From contig NZ_LSBB01000001.1 in assembly GCF_001584335.1 (NCBI RefSeq), forward strand, positions 186,001-250,000: a DNA stretch of 64,000 nt, given 5' to 3'. Source of the DNA: Bacillus atrophaeus (GTDB taxonomy: Bacteria; Bacillota; Bacilli; Bacillales; Bacillaceae). A program made the translations under genes and the position numbers. Below the pieces are notes generated by a model that made no database searches, had not been told where the DNA came from, and was given only the letters and a program-made list of their open reading frames with translations. Shown here piece after piece: positions 32,193-40,817 of the stretch. Every line of letters starts with the position of its first letter. The first letter of the stretch is position 1.

Positions 32193-32894
32193 ATGGGGAA
32201 GGGAAAAGTAATGGAGTCGTATAAGGAAGCTGCCGAATTGATCAAGGATGGAGACACTCTCATCGCAGGAGGTTTCGGCCTGTGCGGCATCCCAGAGCAA
32301 TTAATTCTTGCGATCAGGGACAGCGGGGTAAAAGACTTAACCGTTGTCAGCAATAACTGCGGCGTCGATGACTGGGGATTAGGCCTGCTGCTTGCGAATC
32401 AGCAGATCAAAAAAATGGTCGCATCCTATGTGGGAGAAAACAAAATCTTTGAACGGCAATTTTTAAGCGGAGAGCTGGAAGTCGAATTGGTTCCCCAAGG
32501 AACGCTGGCCGAAAGAATTCGGGCGGGCGGCGCGGGCATCCCGGGATTTTATACTGCTGCGGGAGTCGGAACAACGGTCGCCGGGGGAAAGGAACATAAA
32601 ACATTTGACGGACGCACCTATCTATTGGAGAAAGGGATCACAGGGGACGCCGCCATTGTAAAAGCGTGGAAAGCCGATCCGCTGGGCAACCTTGTGTTCA
32701 GAAAGACGGCGAGAAACTTCAATCCGCTCGCTGCAATGGCAGGCAAGGTAACGATTGCGGAAGCAGAAGAAATCGTTGATGTCGGAGAGCTTGATCCGGA
32801 TCATATTCATACGCCAGGTATCTTTGTGCAGCACGTGCTGCTCGGCACGACTGATGAAAAGCGGATTGAGCGCCGCACCGTTCAACAAGCATGA
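32193..32894 (+). CDS. scoA: Succinyl-CoA:3-oxoacid CoA-transferase subunit A
   Basis: 233 residues from ATG 32193 (SD AAAGGGG; a GTG two codons earlier is too close to the SD). CoA-transferase signature 1, [20 protein letters not shown], is intact. With ScoB it transfers CoA from succinyl-CoA to acetoacetate, giving acetoacetyl-CoA for thiolysis and entry to the TCA cycle. It is second in the operon, 24 bases after yxjC, and its end lies 17 bases before the scoB start. Confidence 0.94.
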   Translation: MGKGKVMESYKEAAELIKDGDTLIAGGFGLCGIPEQLILAIRDSGVKDLTVVSNNCGVDDWGLGLLLANQQIKKMVASYVGENKIFERQFLSGELEVELVPQGTLAERIRAGGAGIPGFYTAAGVGTTVAGGKEHKTFDGRTYLLEKGITGDAAIVKAWKADPLGNLVFRKTARNFNPLAAMAGKVTIAEAEEIVDVGELDPDHIHTPGIFVQHVLLGTTDEKRIERRTVQQA

Positions 32895-32911
32895 TAAAGG
32901 AGGCTGATAGA

Positions 32912-33574
32912 ATGAGAGATGCCAGAAAACGAATGATAAAACGGGCTGTAATGGAGATTAAGGACGGAATGAATGTGAATCTGGGGATAGGGATGCCGAC
33001 GCTTGTAGCCAATGAGATACCGAGTGATTATAACGTTTTGCTTCAGTCGGAAAATGGCTTGCTTGGGATCGGGCCTTACCCGCTGGAAGGAACGGAGGAC
33101 CCGGATCTGATCAATGCGGGGAAAGAAACCATTACTGAGGTGAAGGGGGCATCGTATTTTGACAGCGCCGAATCCTTTGCCATGATTCGAGGCGGTCATA
33201 TTGATTTAGCGATCCTCGGCGGGATGGAGGTATCCGAACAAGGGGATTTGGCGAACTGGATGATTCCCGGGAAAATGATCAAAGGAATGGGCGGCGCCAT
33301 GGATTTGGTCAATGGAGCAAAACGGATTGTTGTCATCATGGAGCACGTCAATAAATATGGAGAATCTAAAGTCAAAAAGGAATGTACGCTGCCGCTGACG
33401 GGTAAACAAGTTGTCCATCGGCTGATCACAGATTTGGCTGTATTCGATTTTCACGATGGACGAATGACACTGGCCGAACTGCAGGAAGGCGTGTCTATGG
33501 AGGAGGTTTATGAAAAAACGGAAGCTGAATTTACCGTCAGCCAGTCGTTCAAGAATGGTGTCCGACAAAAATAA
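32912..33574 (+). CDS. scoB: Succinyl-CoA:3-oxoacid CoA-transferase subunit B
   Basis: 220 residues. The catalytic-glutamate signature SENGLLGIG is present, as is [18 protein letters not shown]. The open frame begins at 32891 inside scoA, but ATG 32912, 9 bases after AAAGGAGG, gives the family N-terminus ([13 protein letters not shown]). It forms the CoA-transferase with ScoA. A few residues longer than strain-168 ScoB at the C-terminus. Confidence 0.94.
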   Translation: MRDARKRMIKRAVMEIKDGMNVNLGIGMPTLVANEIPSDYNVLLQSENGLLGIGPYPLEGTEDPDLINAGKETITEVKGASYFDSAESFAMIRGGHIDLAILGGMEVSEQGDLANWMIPGKMIKGMGGAMDLVNGAKRIVVIMEHVNKYGESKVKKECTLPLTGKQVVHRLITDLAVFDFHDGRMTLAELQEGVSMEEVYEKTEAEFTVSQSFKNGVRQK

Positions 33575-33585
33575 GGAGGCGCGTG

Positions 33586-34371
33586 ATGAAGTCATTACTT
33601 ACTGAAAAAGTGGCTTTTGTGACAGGAGCCGCCGGAGGAATTGGATTTGAAATAGCGAAGGAATTTGCCCGCGAAGGAGCCGCCGTCATCATATCTGATG
33701 TAAATGAACAGGCTGGAGAAGAGGCGGCTGCGAAGCTGAAAGAGGAAGGCTTTGAAGCGGTAAGCAAGCCATGCGATGTGACAAATGAAGAGCAAATAGC
33801 CGATACACTGCAAACGATTGAGAAACAATTCGGGCGTCTGGATATTCTGGTTAATAATGCGGGCATTCAGCACGTCGCCCCCATTGAGGAATTTCCCACA
33901 GACCGTTTTGAAGGGCTCATTCGTGTCATGCTGACCGCGCCTTTTATCGCAATGAAGCATGCTTTTCCCATTATGAAGAAACAGCAATTCGGAAGAATCC
34001 TTAATATGGCATCCGTTAACGGGTTGATCGGTTTTTCCGGCAAGGCGGCCTACAACAGTGCGAAGCATGGCGTAATCGGCTTAACGAAGGTGGGGGCCCT
34101 TGAAGGTGCGTCTGACGGAATCACGGTCAATGCACTTTGTCCGGGATATGTGGACACCCAGCTTGTTCGCAGCCAGCTGAAGGACCTTTCAGAAACAAGG
34201 AATGTTCCGTATGAACGCGTACTGGAGGATGTCATTTTCCCGCTAGTGCCGCAAAAACGTCTTCTTTCAGTTAAGGAAATTGCTGATTATGCGATATTTT
34301 TGGCCAGCGACAAAGCGAAAGGAGTAACCGGCCAGGCCGTTGTGCTTGATGGCGGTTATACTGCTCAATAA
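33586..34371 (+). CDS. yxjF: 3-hydroxybutyrate dehydrogenase (SDR)
   Basis: 261-residue SDR. TGAAGGIG cofactor motif, NNAGIQHVAPIEEFP (typical of D-3-hydroxybutyrate dehydrogenases), and catalytic SVNG...YNSAKHG. It oxidises 3-hydroxybutyrate to acetoacetate with NAD+, the step before ScoAB. With the permease, the operon makes a complete route from external hydroxybutyrate/acetoacetate to acetoacetyl-CoA. SD AAGGAGG favours ATG 33586 over GTG 33583. Confidence 0.9.
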   Translation: MKSLLTEKVAFVTGAAGGIGFEIAKEFAREGAAVIISDVNEQAGEEAAAKLKEEGFEAVSKPCDVTNEEQIADTLQTIEKQFGRLDILVNNAGIQHVAPIEEFPTDRFEGLIRVMLTAPFIAMKHAFPIMKKQQFGRILNMASVNGLIGFSGKAAYNSAKHGVIGLTKVGALEGASDGITVNALCPGYVDTQLVRSQLKDLSETRNVPYERVLEDVIFPLVPQKRLLSVKEIADYAIFLASDKAKGVTGQAVVLDGGYTAQ

Positions 34372-34384
34372 ACATAAGCTTCTC

Positions 34385-34437
34385 TTGATTTCATGGAAAG
34401 GCCTCGTTTATGATAACAATATATGAAAGTGCTTACA
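34385..34437 (+). promoter_or_regulatory. Promoter and cre-like box of the sigma-54 activator gene
   Basis: TTGATT (34385-34390), 18 bases, TATGAT (34409-34414) forms a sigma-A promoter. TGAAAGTGCTTACA (34424-34437) just downstream is one base off a cre core. The activator thus seems to have its own, glucose-sensitive transcription. Confidence 0.6.
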
Positions 34438-34502
34438 TTTCCTTTTTCCGGCAAGGCGGCGGAAAGAAATACAGTTCTTTGATGTAAAAGGGACGGGGTG
34501 CG

Positions 34503-35900
34503 ATGAAACATACTATTAAAACATTGCCTTATGAATGGCTCGATGAAATCATCAATCTTGCAGCGGAATGTATCGTTGTGGTGGATCATGAGGGGAAAAT
34601 CCTCTACATCAATGCAGCGTACTGCGAATTTCTGAAAACAAGAGAGCAAGAAGCACTCGGAAAACCTGTTCAGGATATCATTGAAAATTCAAGAATGCAC
34701 ATTGTGGCGAAAACGGGGCAGACAGAGGTAGCGGCCATTCATCCGATTAACGGAAGCGAAATGATTGCGAACAGATACCCGCTGTATGTGAATCAGCAGC
34801 TTGTTGGGGCGGTTGGTACAGTCATGTTCCGCAATCCTCAAGAATGGATGGACTACTCCAAGAAAATCAAGCCTCTTTTGGAAGAGCTCAAATATTATAA
34901 AAACAAATATGAAAAAGAGCTGTACAGCAAATATCATTTTGGTGATTTAATCGGGAACAGCCGTCCGTTTATGGAAGCAAAAACGCTTGCGGAGCGGGTT
35001 TCTGACAGCCAGTCAGCCGTCTTGCTTTTGGGTGAATCCGGGACCGGAAAAGAGCTGTTTGCCCACGCCATTCACCAAAACAGCCGTCGCCGGTACGCTC
35101 CCTTCCTGCGAGTAAACTGTGCTTCTATTCCTGAACACTTATTTGAATCCGAAATTTTCGGCTATGAAGAAGGCTCATTTACGGGAGCGAAGAAAGGCGG
35201 AAAAAAAGGAAAGTTTGAACTGGCTCATCAAGGAAGCATTTTTCTCGATGAAATCGGGGATCTGCCGTTACAAATGCAAAGCAAGCTGCTGCGTGTCCTG
35301 CAGGAGAAGGAAATTGAACGAATCGGCGGCAGAAGTCCGATACCGATCGATGTGCGCGTAATTACGGCGACACATCGCGATCTGGAGCAAATGGTGCAAG
35401 AAGGGAAGTTTCGTCAGGATCTATATTACCGGCTGAATGTGATTAACATCCAGATTCCCTCTTTAAAAGAAAGGTTAGAGGATATCGTTCCGATCGCCAG
35501 ACTGTTAGTCAAGAAACTGGAGCGGAAGTTTGACCGTTATGGACTAGAGCTCTCCGACGGAGCTATAGAAGAATTGCAGTGCTATTCCTGGCCGGGGAAT
35601 ATAAGAGAATTGGAAAATGTGCTAGAACGGGCGGTCAACGTACTGGATGGGAGGCTGATTGGTCCGGAACACCTGAATCTGCCACGCAAACCGGACGGAG
35701 AAGAAAGGCAGCGCCGTCCATTGAAAACATGCAAAAATCAAGCGGTCAAACCTTTAAAGGAGGCAATCGCAGAGGCGGAAAAGAAGGCGATAACAGAAGC
35801 GCTTGTGATAAGCTGCGGAAATAAAGCGGAGGCTGCAAAGCTGTTGCGGATTGGGAAAACAAGTCTGTACGAGAAATGCAAAGCATATCAGATTGATTAG
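34503..35900 (+). CDS. Sigma-54-dependent activator (PAS-AAA+-Fis), probable regulator of the sco operon
   Basis: 465 residues. PAS domain about 10-115 (ECIVVVDHEGKILYINAAYC) as small-molecule or redox sensor. AAA+ domain about 147-385 with Walker A GESGTGKE (177-184), sigma-54 contact loop GSFTGA (224-229, a common variant of GAFTGA), Walker B SIFLDEIGD (245-253) and RQDLYYRLNV. Fis-type HTH at about 420-465 (NKAEAAKLLRIGKTSLYEKC). No receiver domain. It follows the sco operon, whose promoter is of sigma-54 type with three palindromes upstream. In strain 168 I recall only AcoR, BkdR, LevR, RocR and YplP, so this is an extra family member. Confidence 0.88.
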   Translation: MKHTIKTLPYEWLDEIINLAAECIVVVDHEGKILYINAAYCEFLKTREQEALGKPVQDIIENSRMHIVAKTGQTEVAAIHPINGSEMIANRYPLYVNQQLVGAVGTVMFRNPQEWMDYSKKIKPLLEELKYYKNKYEKELYSKYHFGDLIGNSRPFMEAKTLAERVSDSQSAVLLLGESGTGKELFAHAIHQNSRRRYAPFLRVNCASIPEHLFESEIFGYEEGSFTGAKKGGKKGKFELAHQGSIFLDEIGDLPLQMQSKLLRVLQEKEIERIGGRSPIPIDVRVITATHRDLEQMVQEGKFRQDLYYRLNVINIQIPSLKERLEDIVPIARLLVKKLERKFDRYGLELSDGAIEELQCYSWPGNIRELENVLERAVNVLDGRLIGPEHLNLPRKPDGEERQRRPLKTCKNQAVKPLKEAIAEAEKKAITEALVISCGNKAEAAKLLRIGKTSLYEKCKAYQID

Positions 35901-35913
35901 TTTGATACCCACT

Positions 35914-35946
35914 AAAAAAGACACACAATTGATGTGTGTCTTTTTC
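35914..35946. terminator. Bidirectional terminator
   Basis: AAAAAAGACACACA / TGTGTGTCTTTTT stem between the convergent activator and methionine-synthase-like genes. Confidence 0.88.
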
Positions 35947-35954
35947 ACTTTGAA

Positions 35955-37094
35955 TTACTTCCAAACATCCTTTGCAATCTCCACAACATGGCGCAATTTA
36001 GCCCATTGCTGCTCTTCCGTCAGCAGGTTTCCTTCTTCTGTGGAGGCAAAACCGCACTGCGGGCTGAGAGAGAGCTGATTTAAACTGACATAGCGTGACG
36101 CTTCTTCAATCCGGCGTTTGATATCATCCGGGTTTTCCAATTCTCCATATTTCGAAGTCACCAAGCCTAAGACAAGCTGAAGGTCAGGACGCTTTACGTA
36201 ACGGAGCGGTTCAAAGCCGCCAGAGCGGGAATCATCATATTCTAAGAAAAGCCCATCAAGATTTAAACCGTCAAAAATCGTTTCTGCCGCTGCGTCATAA
36301 CCGCCTTCAGCCGTCCAAGTTGATTGGAAGTTACCGCGGCAAATGTGCATGGTGACAGTCAAATCATCCGGACGGTCGGCAACTGCATCATTAATTGATT
36401 TTGCAAACAACTGTCGCAGCTCGTCAGGTGTTTTGCCGAATGCCTCAATTTGCTTTTTCCCTTGTTCCGATAAGAAGACCGCCCACGCCGTGTCATCAAG
36501 CTGAAGATAACGGCAGCCTGCATCGTAAAAAGCTTGAATCGCTTTTTTATAGGCGAGCGACAAATCATGCTGGAACGCTTCGTAATCATTTTGATATGAA
36601 TCTTTTTCCACTTTCCCTCTAAAAAACAGCATATTCGGGCTTGGAATTGTCATTTTCGGTGTCGCGTCGCCGGCGATACTGTGCAGAAATTTATAATCTT
36701 CCAGCATCGGATGGTTCGTAAAGTCAATATCTCCGGTCACTTTGATCCCGCGGGGCTTTGTTTTGACATTGTGGAACTGGATGCCGCTTTCCGGCTTAAA
36801 GCCTTCTACGCCGTCCAAGTTCTCAAGAAAATCGAAATGCCACCACGCACGGCGGAATTCACCGTCCGTCACGACCTTCATCCCGGTTTCTTTTTGTTTT
36901 TCAACGATTCGGATAATTTCATCGTTTTCAATTTGGCGAAGCTGTTCTGCGGTAATATCACCGGCTGCCTTTTGGAGACGCGCTTTCTTCACTGGCTCTG
37001 AACGCAAAAGGCTTCCGACTTGATCCGCGCGAAATGGCGGCTTTTTCCGCTGAAGAGATTGATGTTGTTCTGTTGAAGCTGCTTGCTGTGACAT
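35955..37094 (-). CDS. yxjG: MetE C-domain-like methionine synthase family protein (YxjG/YxjH)
   Basis: 379 residues matching the catalytic C-terminal half of cobalamin-independent methionine synthase. Zn-ligand segments MHICRGNF and SPQCGFAS are visible, plus the FRADQVGSLLRSEPVKKARL N-terminus. It lacks the N-terminal MetE half. In strain 168 two near-identical copies, yxjG and yxjH, stand in tandem, each behind an S-box; only one is found here, so the symbol could equally be yxjH. A SAM riboswitch controls it, in line with a role in methionine formation. Confidence 0.85.
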   Translation of the reverse strand: MSQQAASTEQHQSLQRKKPPFRADQVGSLLRSEPVKKARLQKAAGDITAEQLRQIENDEIIRIVEKQKETGMKVVTDGEFRRAWWHFDFLENLDGVEGFKPESGIQFHNVKTKPRGIKVTGDIDFTNHPMLEDYKFLHSIAGDATPKMTIPSPNMLFFRGKVEKDSYQNDYEAFQHDLSLAYKKAIQAFYDAGCRYLQLDDTAWAVFLSEQGKKQIEAFGKTPDELRQLFAKSINDAVADRPDDLTVTMHICRGNFQSTWTAEGGYDAAAETIFDGLNLDGLFLEYDDSRSGGFEPLRYVKRPDLQLVLGLVTSKYGELENPDDIKRRIEEASRYVSLNQLSLSPQCGFASTEEGNLLTEEQQWAKLRHVVEIAKDVWK

Positions 37095-37123
37095 AGATTA
37101 TTCCTTCTTTCCGTTTTAAAAGT

Positions 37124-37156
37124 AAAAAGCTCTCCCTTTGGTAAGGAAGAGCTTGA
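37124..37156 (-). terminator. SAM-riboswitch terminator
   Basis: Minus strand AAGCTCTTCC / GGGAGAGCTT followed by TTTT, between the aptamer and the gene. It is the off-state expression platform. Confidence 0.88.
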
Positions 37157-37171
37157 GTTCACAATCTCAAC

Positions 37172-37254
37172 CTTATCTTCAGGATTTAGCACCATTCTGT
37201 TAAACAGCGGTTGCCGGGTATCATCGGGCCAGTCCCTCCACCTCTCTTGATAAG
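37172..37254 (-). promoter_or_regulatory. SAM-I (S-box) riboswitch
   Basis: Minus strand P1 arms CTTATC and GATAAG enclose AGAGAGGTGGAGGGACTGGC, GATGATACCCGGCAACC and GGTGCTAAATCC, all hallmark S-box conserved blocks. SAM binding favours the terminator at 37124-37156. Confidence 0.96.
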
Positions 37255-37336
37255 GAAAATCGTTATATGAAATTGTTTTCAATAATCTTAATATTATTAT
37301 TTTTTATTAAATTGTCAATATTTTTTGGGGAATTTC

Positions 37337-37810
37337 TTAATTTTCATCTTCAAATAACACCATATCCAGCACAATTGCGATTGCGAGACAAAGAACGTGA
37401 TCCTCTTCATTCGGAATCTGCAAATGGTAGGAATCACCCCAGCTTAGCCACTTTTTACTGACTGACATCCGAGTATCTTTACCGTCCGTCACTTGAAAGT
37501 CCTGATTCCACAAATCGCCGTCAATGGTCCAATCGAGCTTTGATATCTCAAACTTCGGCTTGAAAAACGTTAATTTTTTCGTCATCTCGCAAACCGTTTC
37601 ACCGTTTATTGAAATCTCATACCGAGGCAGAAAAGACATAAGCTTTTGATTAATTTCAGCGAGCAGGTTTCCGTCCATATCTGTAATCTGTAACTGATCT
37701 CCAAAAGAGAAAAAACTCCCTTCGACCCGGTACACCTCGTTCTCCTTTTGGTCATATATCTTAAATTGATCCTTAAACGAAAAAATCCGTTCTTTCATAT
37801 ATAAGTCCAT
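37337..37810 (-). CDS. yxjI: LURP-one/Tubby-like protein YxjI
   Basis: 157 residues beginning MDLYMKERIFSFKDQFKIYD. The repeating beta-strand pattern (VYRVEGSFFSFGDQLQITD, KKLTFFKPKFEISKLDW) is the LURP-one-related/scramblase-like fold. Function is unknown in Bacillus. The frame is open further upstream, but ATG 37810 lies behind AAAAGGAG, so the longer form is unlikely. Neighbour of yxjG and yxjJ as in strain 168. Confidence 0.85.
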   Translation of the reverse strand: MDLYMKERIFSFKDQFKIYDQKENEVYRVEGSFFSFGDQLQITDMDGNLLAEINQKLMSFLPRYEISINGETVCEMTKKLTFFKPKFEISKLDWTIDGDLWNQDFQVTDGKDTRMSVSKKWLSWGDSYHLQIPNEEDHVLCLAIAIVLDMVLFEDEN

Positions 37811-37921
37811 TATAAGAAGTCTCCTTTTTGATGATCTTGTATCTTTACGGAAGCTGGCGGTGAAAAGTTTCATTTCAGAAGGAGAAAAAAGAAAGGGGGC
37901 GGAGCCAAGGGAGAACGATAT

Positions 37922-37963
37922 AAAAAAAGATCAAGGCTGCAGAAATGTTCCCCGCAGCCTTGA
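37922..37963 (-). terminator. Terminator of yxjJ
   Basis: TCAAGGCTGC (37931-37940) / GCAGCCTTGA (37954-37963). On the minus strand the stem is followed by TCTTTTTTT. Confidence 0.9.
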
Positions 37964-37972
37964 ATATATGTT

Positions 37973-38158
37973 TTATGAAAGCGGAAGCTGCCGTTTTTGA
38001 CGGATGGCGTCCAAGTCGATTAAATTGTTAGGCGCAGAAGCAGATACAGGAGCAGGTGCTGTGGCCAGAGGGCTTGTCTTTTGTGTTTTACGTCGATTGT
38101 CCTTGCTGAATGAATAAAGCAGATAACCGCATAACGCAATGATAATAGATAGAATCAT
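37973..38158 (-). CDS. yxjJ: Small membrane-anchored protein YxjJ-like
   Basis: 61 residues: one N-terminal membrane segment (ILSIIIALCGYLLYSF), then a basic, Ala/Pro-rich cytosolic tail (SPLATAPAPVSASAPNNLID). Good SD GGGAGG. Position next to yxjI suggests yxjJ; length differs from what I recall, so the symbol is tentative. Confidence 0.6.
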   Translation of the reverse strand: MILSIIIALCGYLLYSFSKDNRRKTQKTSPLATAPAPVSASAPNNLIDLDAIRQKRQLPLS

Positions 38159-38412
38159 GTTACATACCTCCCAAAAAAGTTTTGGTGTTACTTATTGTAC
38201 GGATAGAAGAGCAAAAAGTATTCAAAAAATTATAACTTTTCGAAAAAAATAATTGCGTGAAAAATAATTTGAAAATAAAATGCTGAAATTTCCTGTGGGT
38301 TGAGATAAAAGTCTTGTGTCATATTGTCTATATAGATTCTATCGACTGGAAAATAAATAAGTTTATATGACTTTTACCCTGTTTTTAAATAATGCAAATT
38401 AACCATTTTTGA
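38159..38412. other. AT-rich intergenic region without a gene
   Basis: About 250 bases very rich in A and T between yxjJ and a degraded gene. Nothing supported beyond the yxjJ ribosome site at its left edge. Confidence 0.5.
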
Positions 38413-38624
38413 TCGGAGGACCGATGGGACACGCTTGATTGGTTTATACCCCAATTTCTAGACCGGTATGCAAAAAAACCCGATTTGGAGAACATCCGCA
38501 TTGTTTCCAAGTTTCAGGCCGTTATACATATATCGCTGAGGTTTTTGACATTGAATGTTGTTTCGCAGGATATGGAGATGCACCGCGTTGCAAAATCTGT
38601 TTATCTTATGATTTATTGCATTAA
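38413..38624 (+). pseudogene. Frameshifted coding fragment of unknown family
   Basis: From just after a stop, one frame reads RWDTLDWFIPQFLDRYAKKP and ENIRIVSKFQ. Near 38518 a one-base shift gives GRYTYIAEVFDIECCFAGYG and on to TAA 38622-38624. No start codon with SD. Looks like an internal piece of a larger protein left after deletion. Confidence 0.4.
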
Positions 38625-38689
38625 AAAAATGAGCAGAAAACTAATCGCTGTAACCATACAAACTTTAATCCCTAAAAAACTTTTCTGTT

Positions 38690-38943
38690 TTATTTAAAAG
38701 ATAAAAGAGAGCTTGTATTCCTAGGAGCAAATTCAAAGCCGCGAAAAGCAAATTGCGTGAATAACCCAACGCCAATAAGATAAAACCTGCCATGATCGTC
38801 CATTATTTTTTTGAATTCTGTTTTCGCCTCATCAGTTGAAGAAATAGAAACTGCTTCTGCAGCCAATTCTATCTTTAAAAGTGAAAAAAACGGCAGGTAG
38901 AATAAATGACCCCCAACATGAATAAAGTAACAGCGTCAAACAT
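38690..38943 (-). pseudogene. Small membrane-protein gene frameshifted at a G tract
   Basis: ATG 38943 with SD CGGAGG starts MFDAVTLFML. At a run of five G's the frame is lost (stop after 22 codons), while the neighbouring frame continues as GHLFYLPFFSLLKIELAAEA, DEAKTEFKKIMDDHG and RFYLIGVGLFTQFAF to a TAA. One base gained or lost in the G run restores an about 84-residue protein with two hydrophobic stretches. It may be a pseudogene, a phase-variable gene or an assembly error. Confidence 0.55.
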
Positions 38944-39061
38944 ATGATTTCCTCCGTTTAAAATGTAGATATATGTAATGATGCTTGCTTACAAAGTGGT
39001 ATAGTTCAGCGGGAATAGGAGGGATTCAATAAGCCTAAGAACTTTTTTCGATAATAAGACT

Positions 39062-39184
39062 TTAGAATAATCGTTTAAACAATCTCCTGATTTTTTTAAA
39101 TGGGTTTCCTTTTGTTTTCATCTTGAAGGTTTTGGCTATTATCATCTTTTTCTTAAGGTCTTTTGCGACAGTGCCTCTTGTCAT
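39062..39184 (-). CDS. Strongly basic 40-residue peptide
   Basis: Begins MTRGTVAKDLKKKMIIAKTF and ends KKIRRLFKRLF. It has fifteen Lys/Arg against one Asp, no Cys and no signal peptide. An SD-like GGAGTGAAGG lies just before the ATG. Its C-terminal FKKIRRLFKRLF is amphipathic, like a cationic antimicrobial or RNA-binding peptide. The small gene yxzF of strain 168 lies in this neighbourhood and could be the same, but I cannot confirm. Confidence 0.5.
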   Translation of the reverse strand: MTRGTVAKDLKKKMIIAKTFKMKTKGNPFKKIRRLFKRLF

Positions 39185-39259
39185 CGTCCTTCACTCCTCT
39201 TATATTGTTGATACTTTATTTACGGGAGGACACCGATACAAGTTTCATTTTTTTGCAAT

Positions 39260-39293
39260 AAAAAACCAAAACGAACAAATCGCTTTGGTTTTT
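39260..39293. terminator. Terminator downstream of pepT
   Basis: AAAAACCAAA...CG / CG(C)TTTGGTTTTT stem just past the pepT stop on the minus strand, with U-rich ends on both strands. Confidence 0.8.
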
Positions 39294-39303
39294 CGATGCA
39301 GAC

Positions 39304-40536
39304 TTATGCTTGTTCTTCAAACAGCTTTACAATTTCCACAATGACATTCACAGCCTTCACCATATTTTCAGCAGAAATATATTCGAATTTCCCGTGGAAA
39401 TTTTCTCCGCCTGTGAAGATATTAGGTGTCGGGAGGCCCATGTAGGAAAGCTGAGACCCGTCTGTTCCGCCTCGGATCGGGGAGATTTTCGGCTCGATGC
39501 CCAAGTTTTCCATCGCTTGCCGAGCGGTGTCAACGATTTCTTTGACGGGTTCGATTTTTTCCCTCATGTTGTAGTATTGATCGTTCATGTCGAGAATGAT
39601 TCGATCTTTTCCGTATTGGTTTCTCAAGTCACTGACAATGCGTTCCATCTCTGCTTTTCTATTGTTGAAGCCTTCTTTGTCGAAGTCTCTAATGATGTAA
39701 TGAAGTTTTGTTTCTTCTACGTCACCTTGGATAGAAAGCAGGTGATAGAAGCCCTCATAGCCTTCTGTTGATTCTGGCGCTTCTTCTTCCGGAAGCATCC
39801 GGTTCAGCTCCATTGCAATTTTAGCGGAGTTTATCATTTTTCCTTTGGCCGTGCCGGGGTGGACGTTGTTGCCTTTCACGGTAATTTTCGCAGCTGCTGC
39901 GTTAAAGCTTTCGTATTCCAATTCACCGAGCGGGCCGCCGTCTACTGTGTAGGCGAAGGACGAATTGAACCGTTTGACGTCAAATTTATGCGGGCCTCTG
40001 CCGATTTCTTCGTCAGGCGTAAAGGCGACTCTGATGGTTCCGTGTTTGATTTCCGGGTGTTTGATGAGGTAATCCATGGCAGTCATAATTTCGGCAATGC
40101 CGGCTTTGTTGTCGGCGCCGAGAAGCGTTGTGCCGTCTGTTGTAATCAATGTATGGCCTTTATAGCCGGGGAGCTCCGGAAATTGATCGGGTGACAGGAT
40201 GACTTGCAATTCTTCATTCAGGACAATGTCTTTTCCATCGTAGTCTTCCACAATCTGCGGATTTACATGCTTGCCGGTAAAGTCCGTTGCGGTATCAACA
40301 TGAGCCAGAAATCCGATTGTCGGTACGTTTTTTTCTGTATTGGACGGAAGGGTTGCCATGACGTAGCCGTTCTCATCAATGGCGGCCTCTTCCATGCCGA
40401 TTGACTTGAGTTCCTCAACGAGCATGTTCGCTAATGTCAGCTGTCCGGGGGTGGATGGGCATGTGTCATTGTTTTCATTGGATTGCGTGTCGACCTTTAC
40501 ATATGTAGTGAAACGTTCAATGATTTCATTCTTCAT
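39304..40536 (-). CDS. pepT: Peptidase T (tripeptidase, M20B)
   Basis: 410-residue cytosolic zinc aminotripeptidase. M20 motifs: [18 protein letters not shown] (first His/Asp), [17 protein letters not shown] (bridging Asp), [10 protein letters not shown] (catalytic Glu-Glu) and the dimerisation domain with [14 protein letters not shown] two codons upstream (40542) is also in frame, but ATG 40536 gives the known 410-residue length and sits 10 bases after AAAAGGAG. Single gene with terminator. Confidence 0.96.
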   Translation of the reverse strand: MKNEIIERFTTYVKVDTQSNENNDTCPSTPGQLTLANMLVEELKSIGMEEAAIDENGYVMATLPSNTEKNVPTIGFLAHVDTATDFTGKHVNPQIVEDYDGKDIVLNEELQVILSPDQFPELPGYKGHTLITTDGTTLLGADNKAGIAEIMTAMDYLIKHPEIKHGTIRVAFTPDEEIGRGPHKFDVKRFNSSFAYTVDGGPLGELEYESFNAAAAKITVKGNNVHPGTAKGKMINSAKIAMELNRMLPEEEAPESTEGYEGFYHLLSIQGDVEETKLHYIIRDFDKEGFNNRKAEMERIVSDLRNQYGKDRIILDMNDQYYNMREKIEPVKEIVDTARQAMENLGIEPKISPIRGGTDGSQLSYMGLPTPNIFTGGENFHGKFEYISAENMVKAVNVIVEIVKLFEEQA

Positions 40537-40585
40537 TTCCAATCATCTCCTTTTTCTTATTTTATCACGGCGGGATGAGGCAATG

Positions 40586-40715
40586 CTATTTTACGATTCC
40601 GTTCCTTATCGCAAAAACGACAGCCTGTGTCCGGTCTTGTGCATCGCATTTTTGCAAAATGCGATGGACGTGGGTTTTTACGGTGGAAAAGTATAGGGTC
40701 AGGTTGTGAAATATG
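40586..40715 (-). pseudogene. yxjL: C-terminal remnant of a NarL/LuxR response regulator (yxjL)
   Basis: Minus-strand frame reads LYFSTVKTHVHRILQKCDA and QDRTQAVVFAIRNGIVK to a TAG. This is the recognition helix and end of a LuxR/NarL HTH. No receiver domain or sensor kinase remains. In strain 168 the yxjM-yxjL two-component system is encoded close to pepT, so this is what is left after a deletion between pepT and galE. Confidence 0.7.
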
Positions 40716-40817
40716 AAGAAACCATGAAGAAACTATTAAACTTTTGGAAAAGCGATGTGACCCGTTTCAAAAAACTATATAATGATTACAATTCATCCAA
40801 TAGGGAGGCTATAAATC

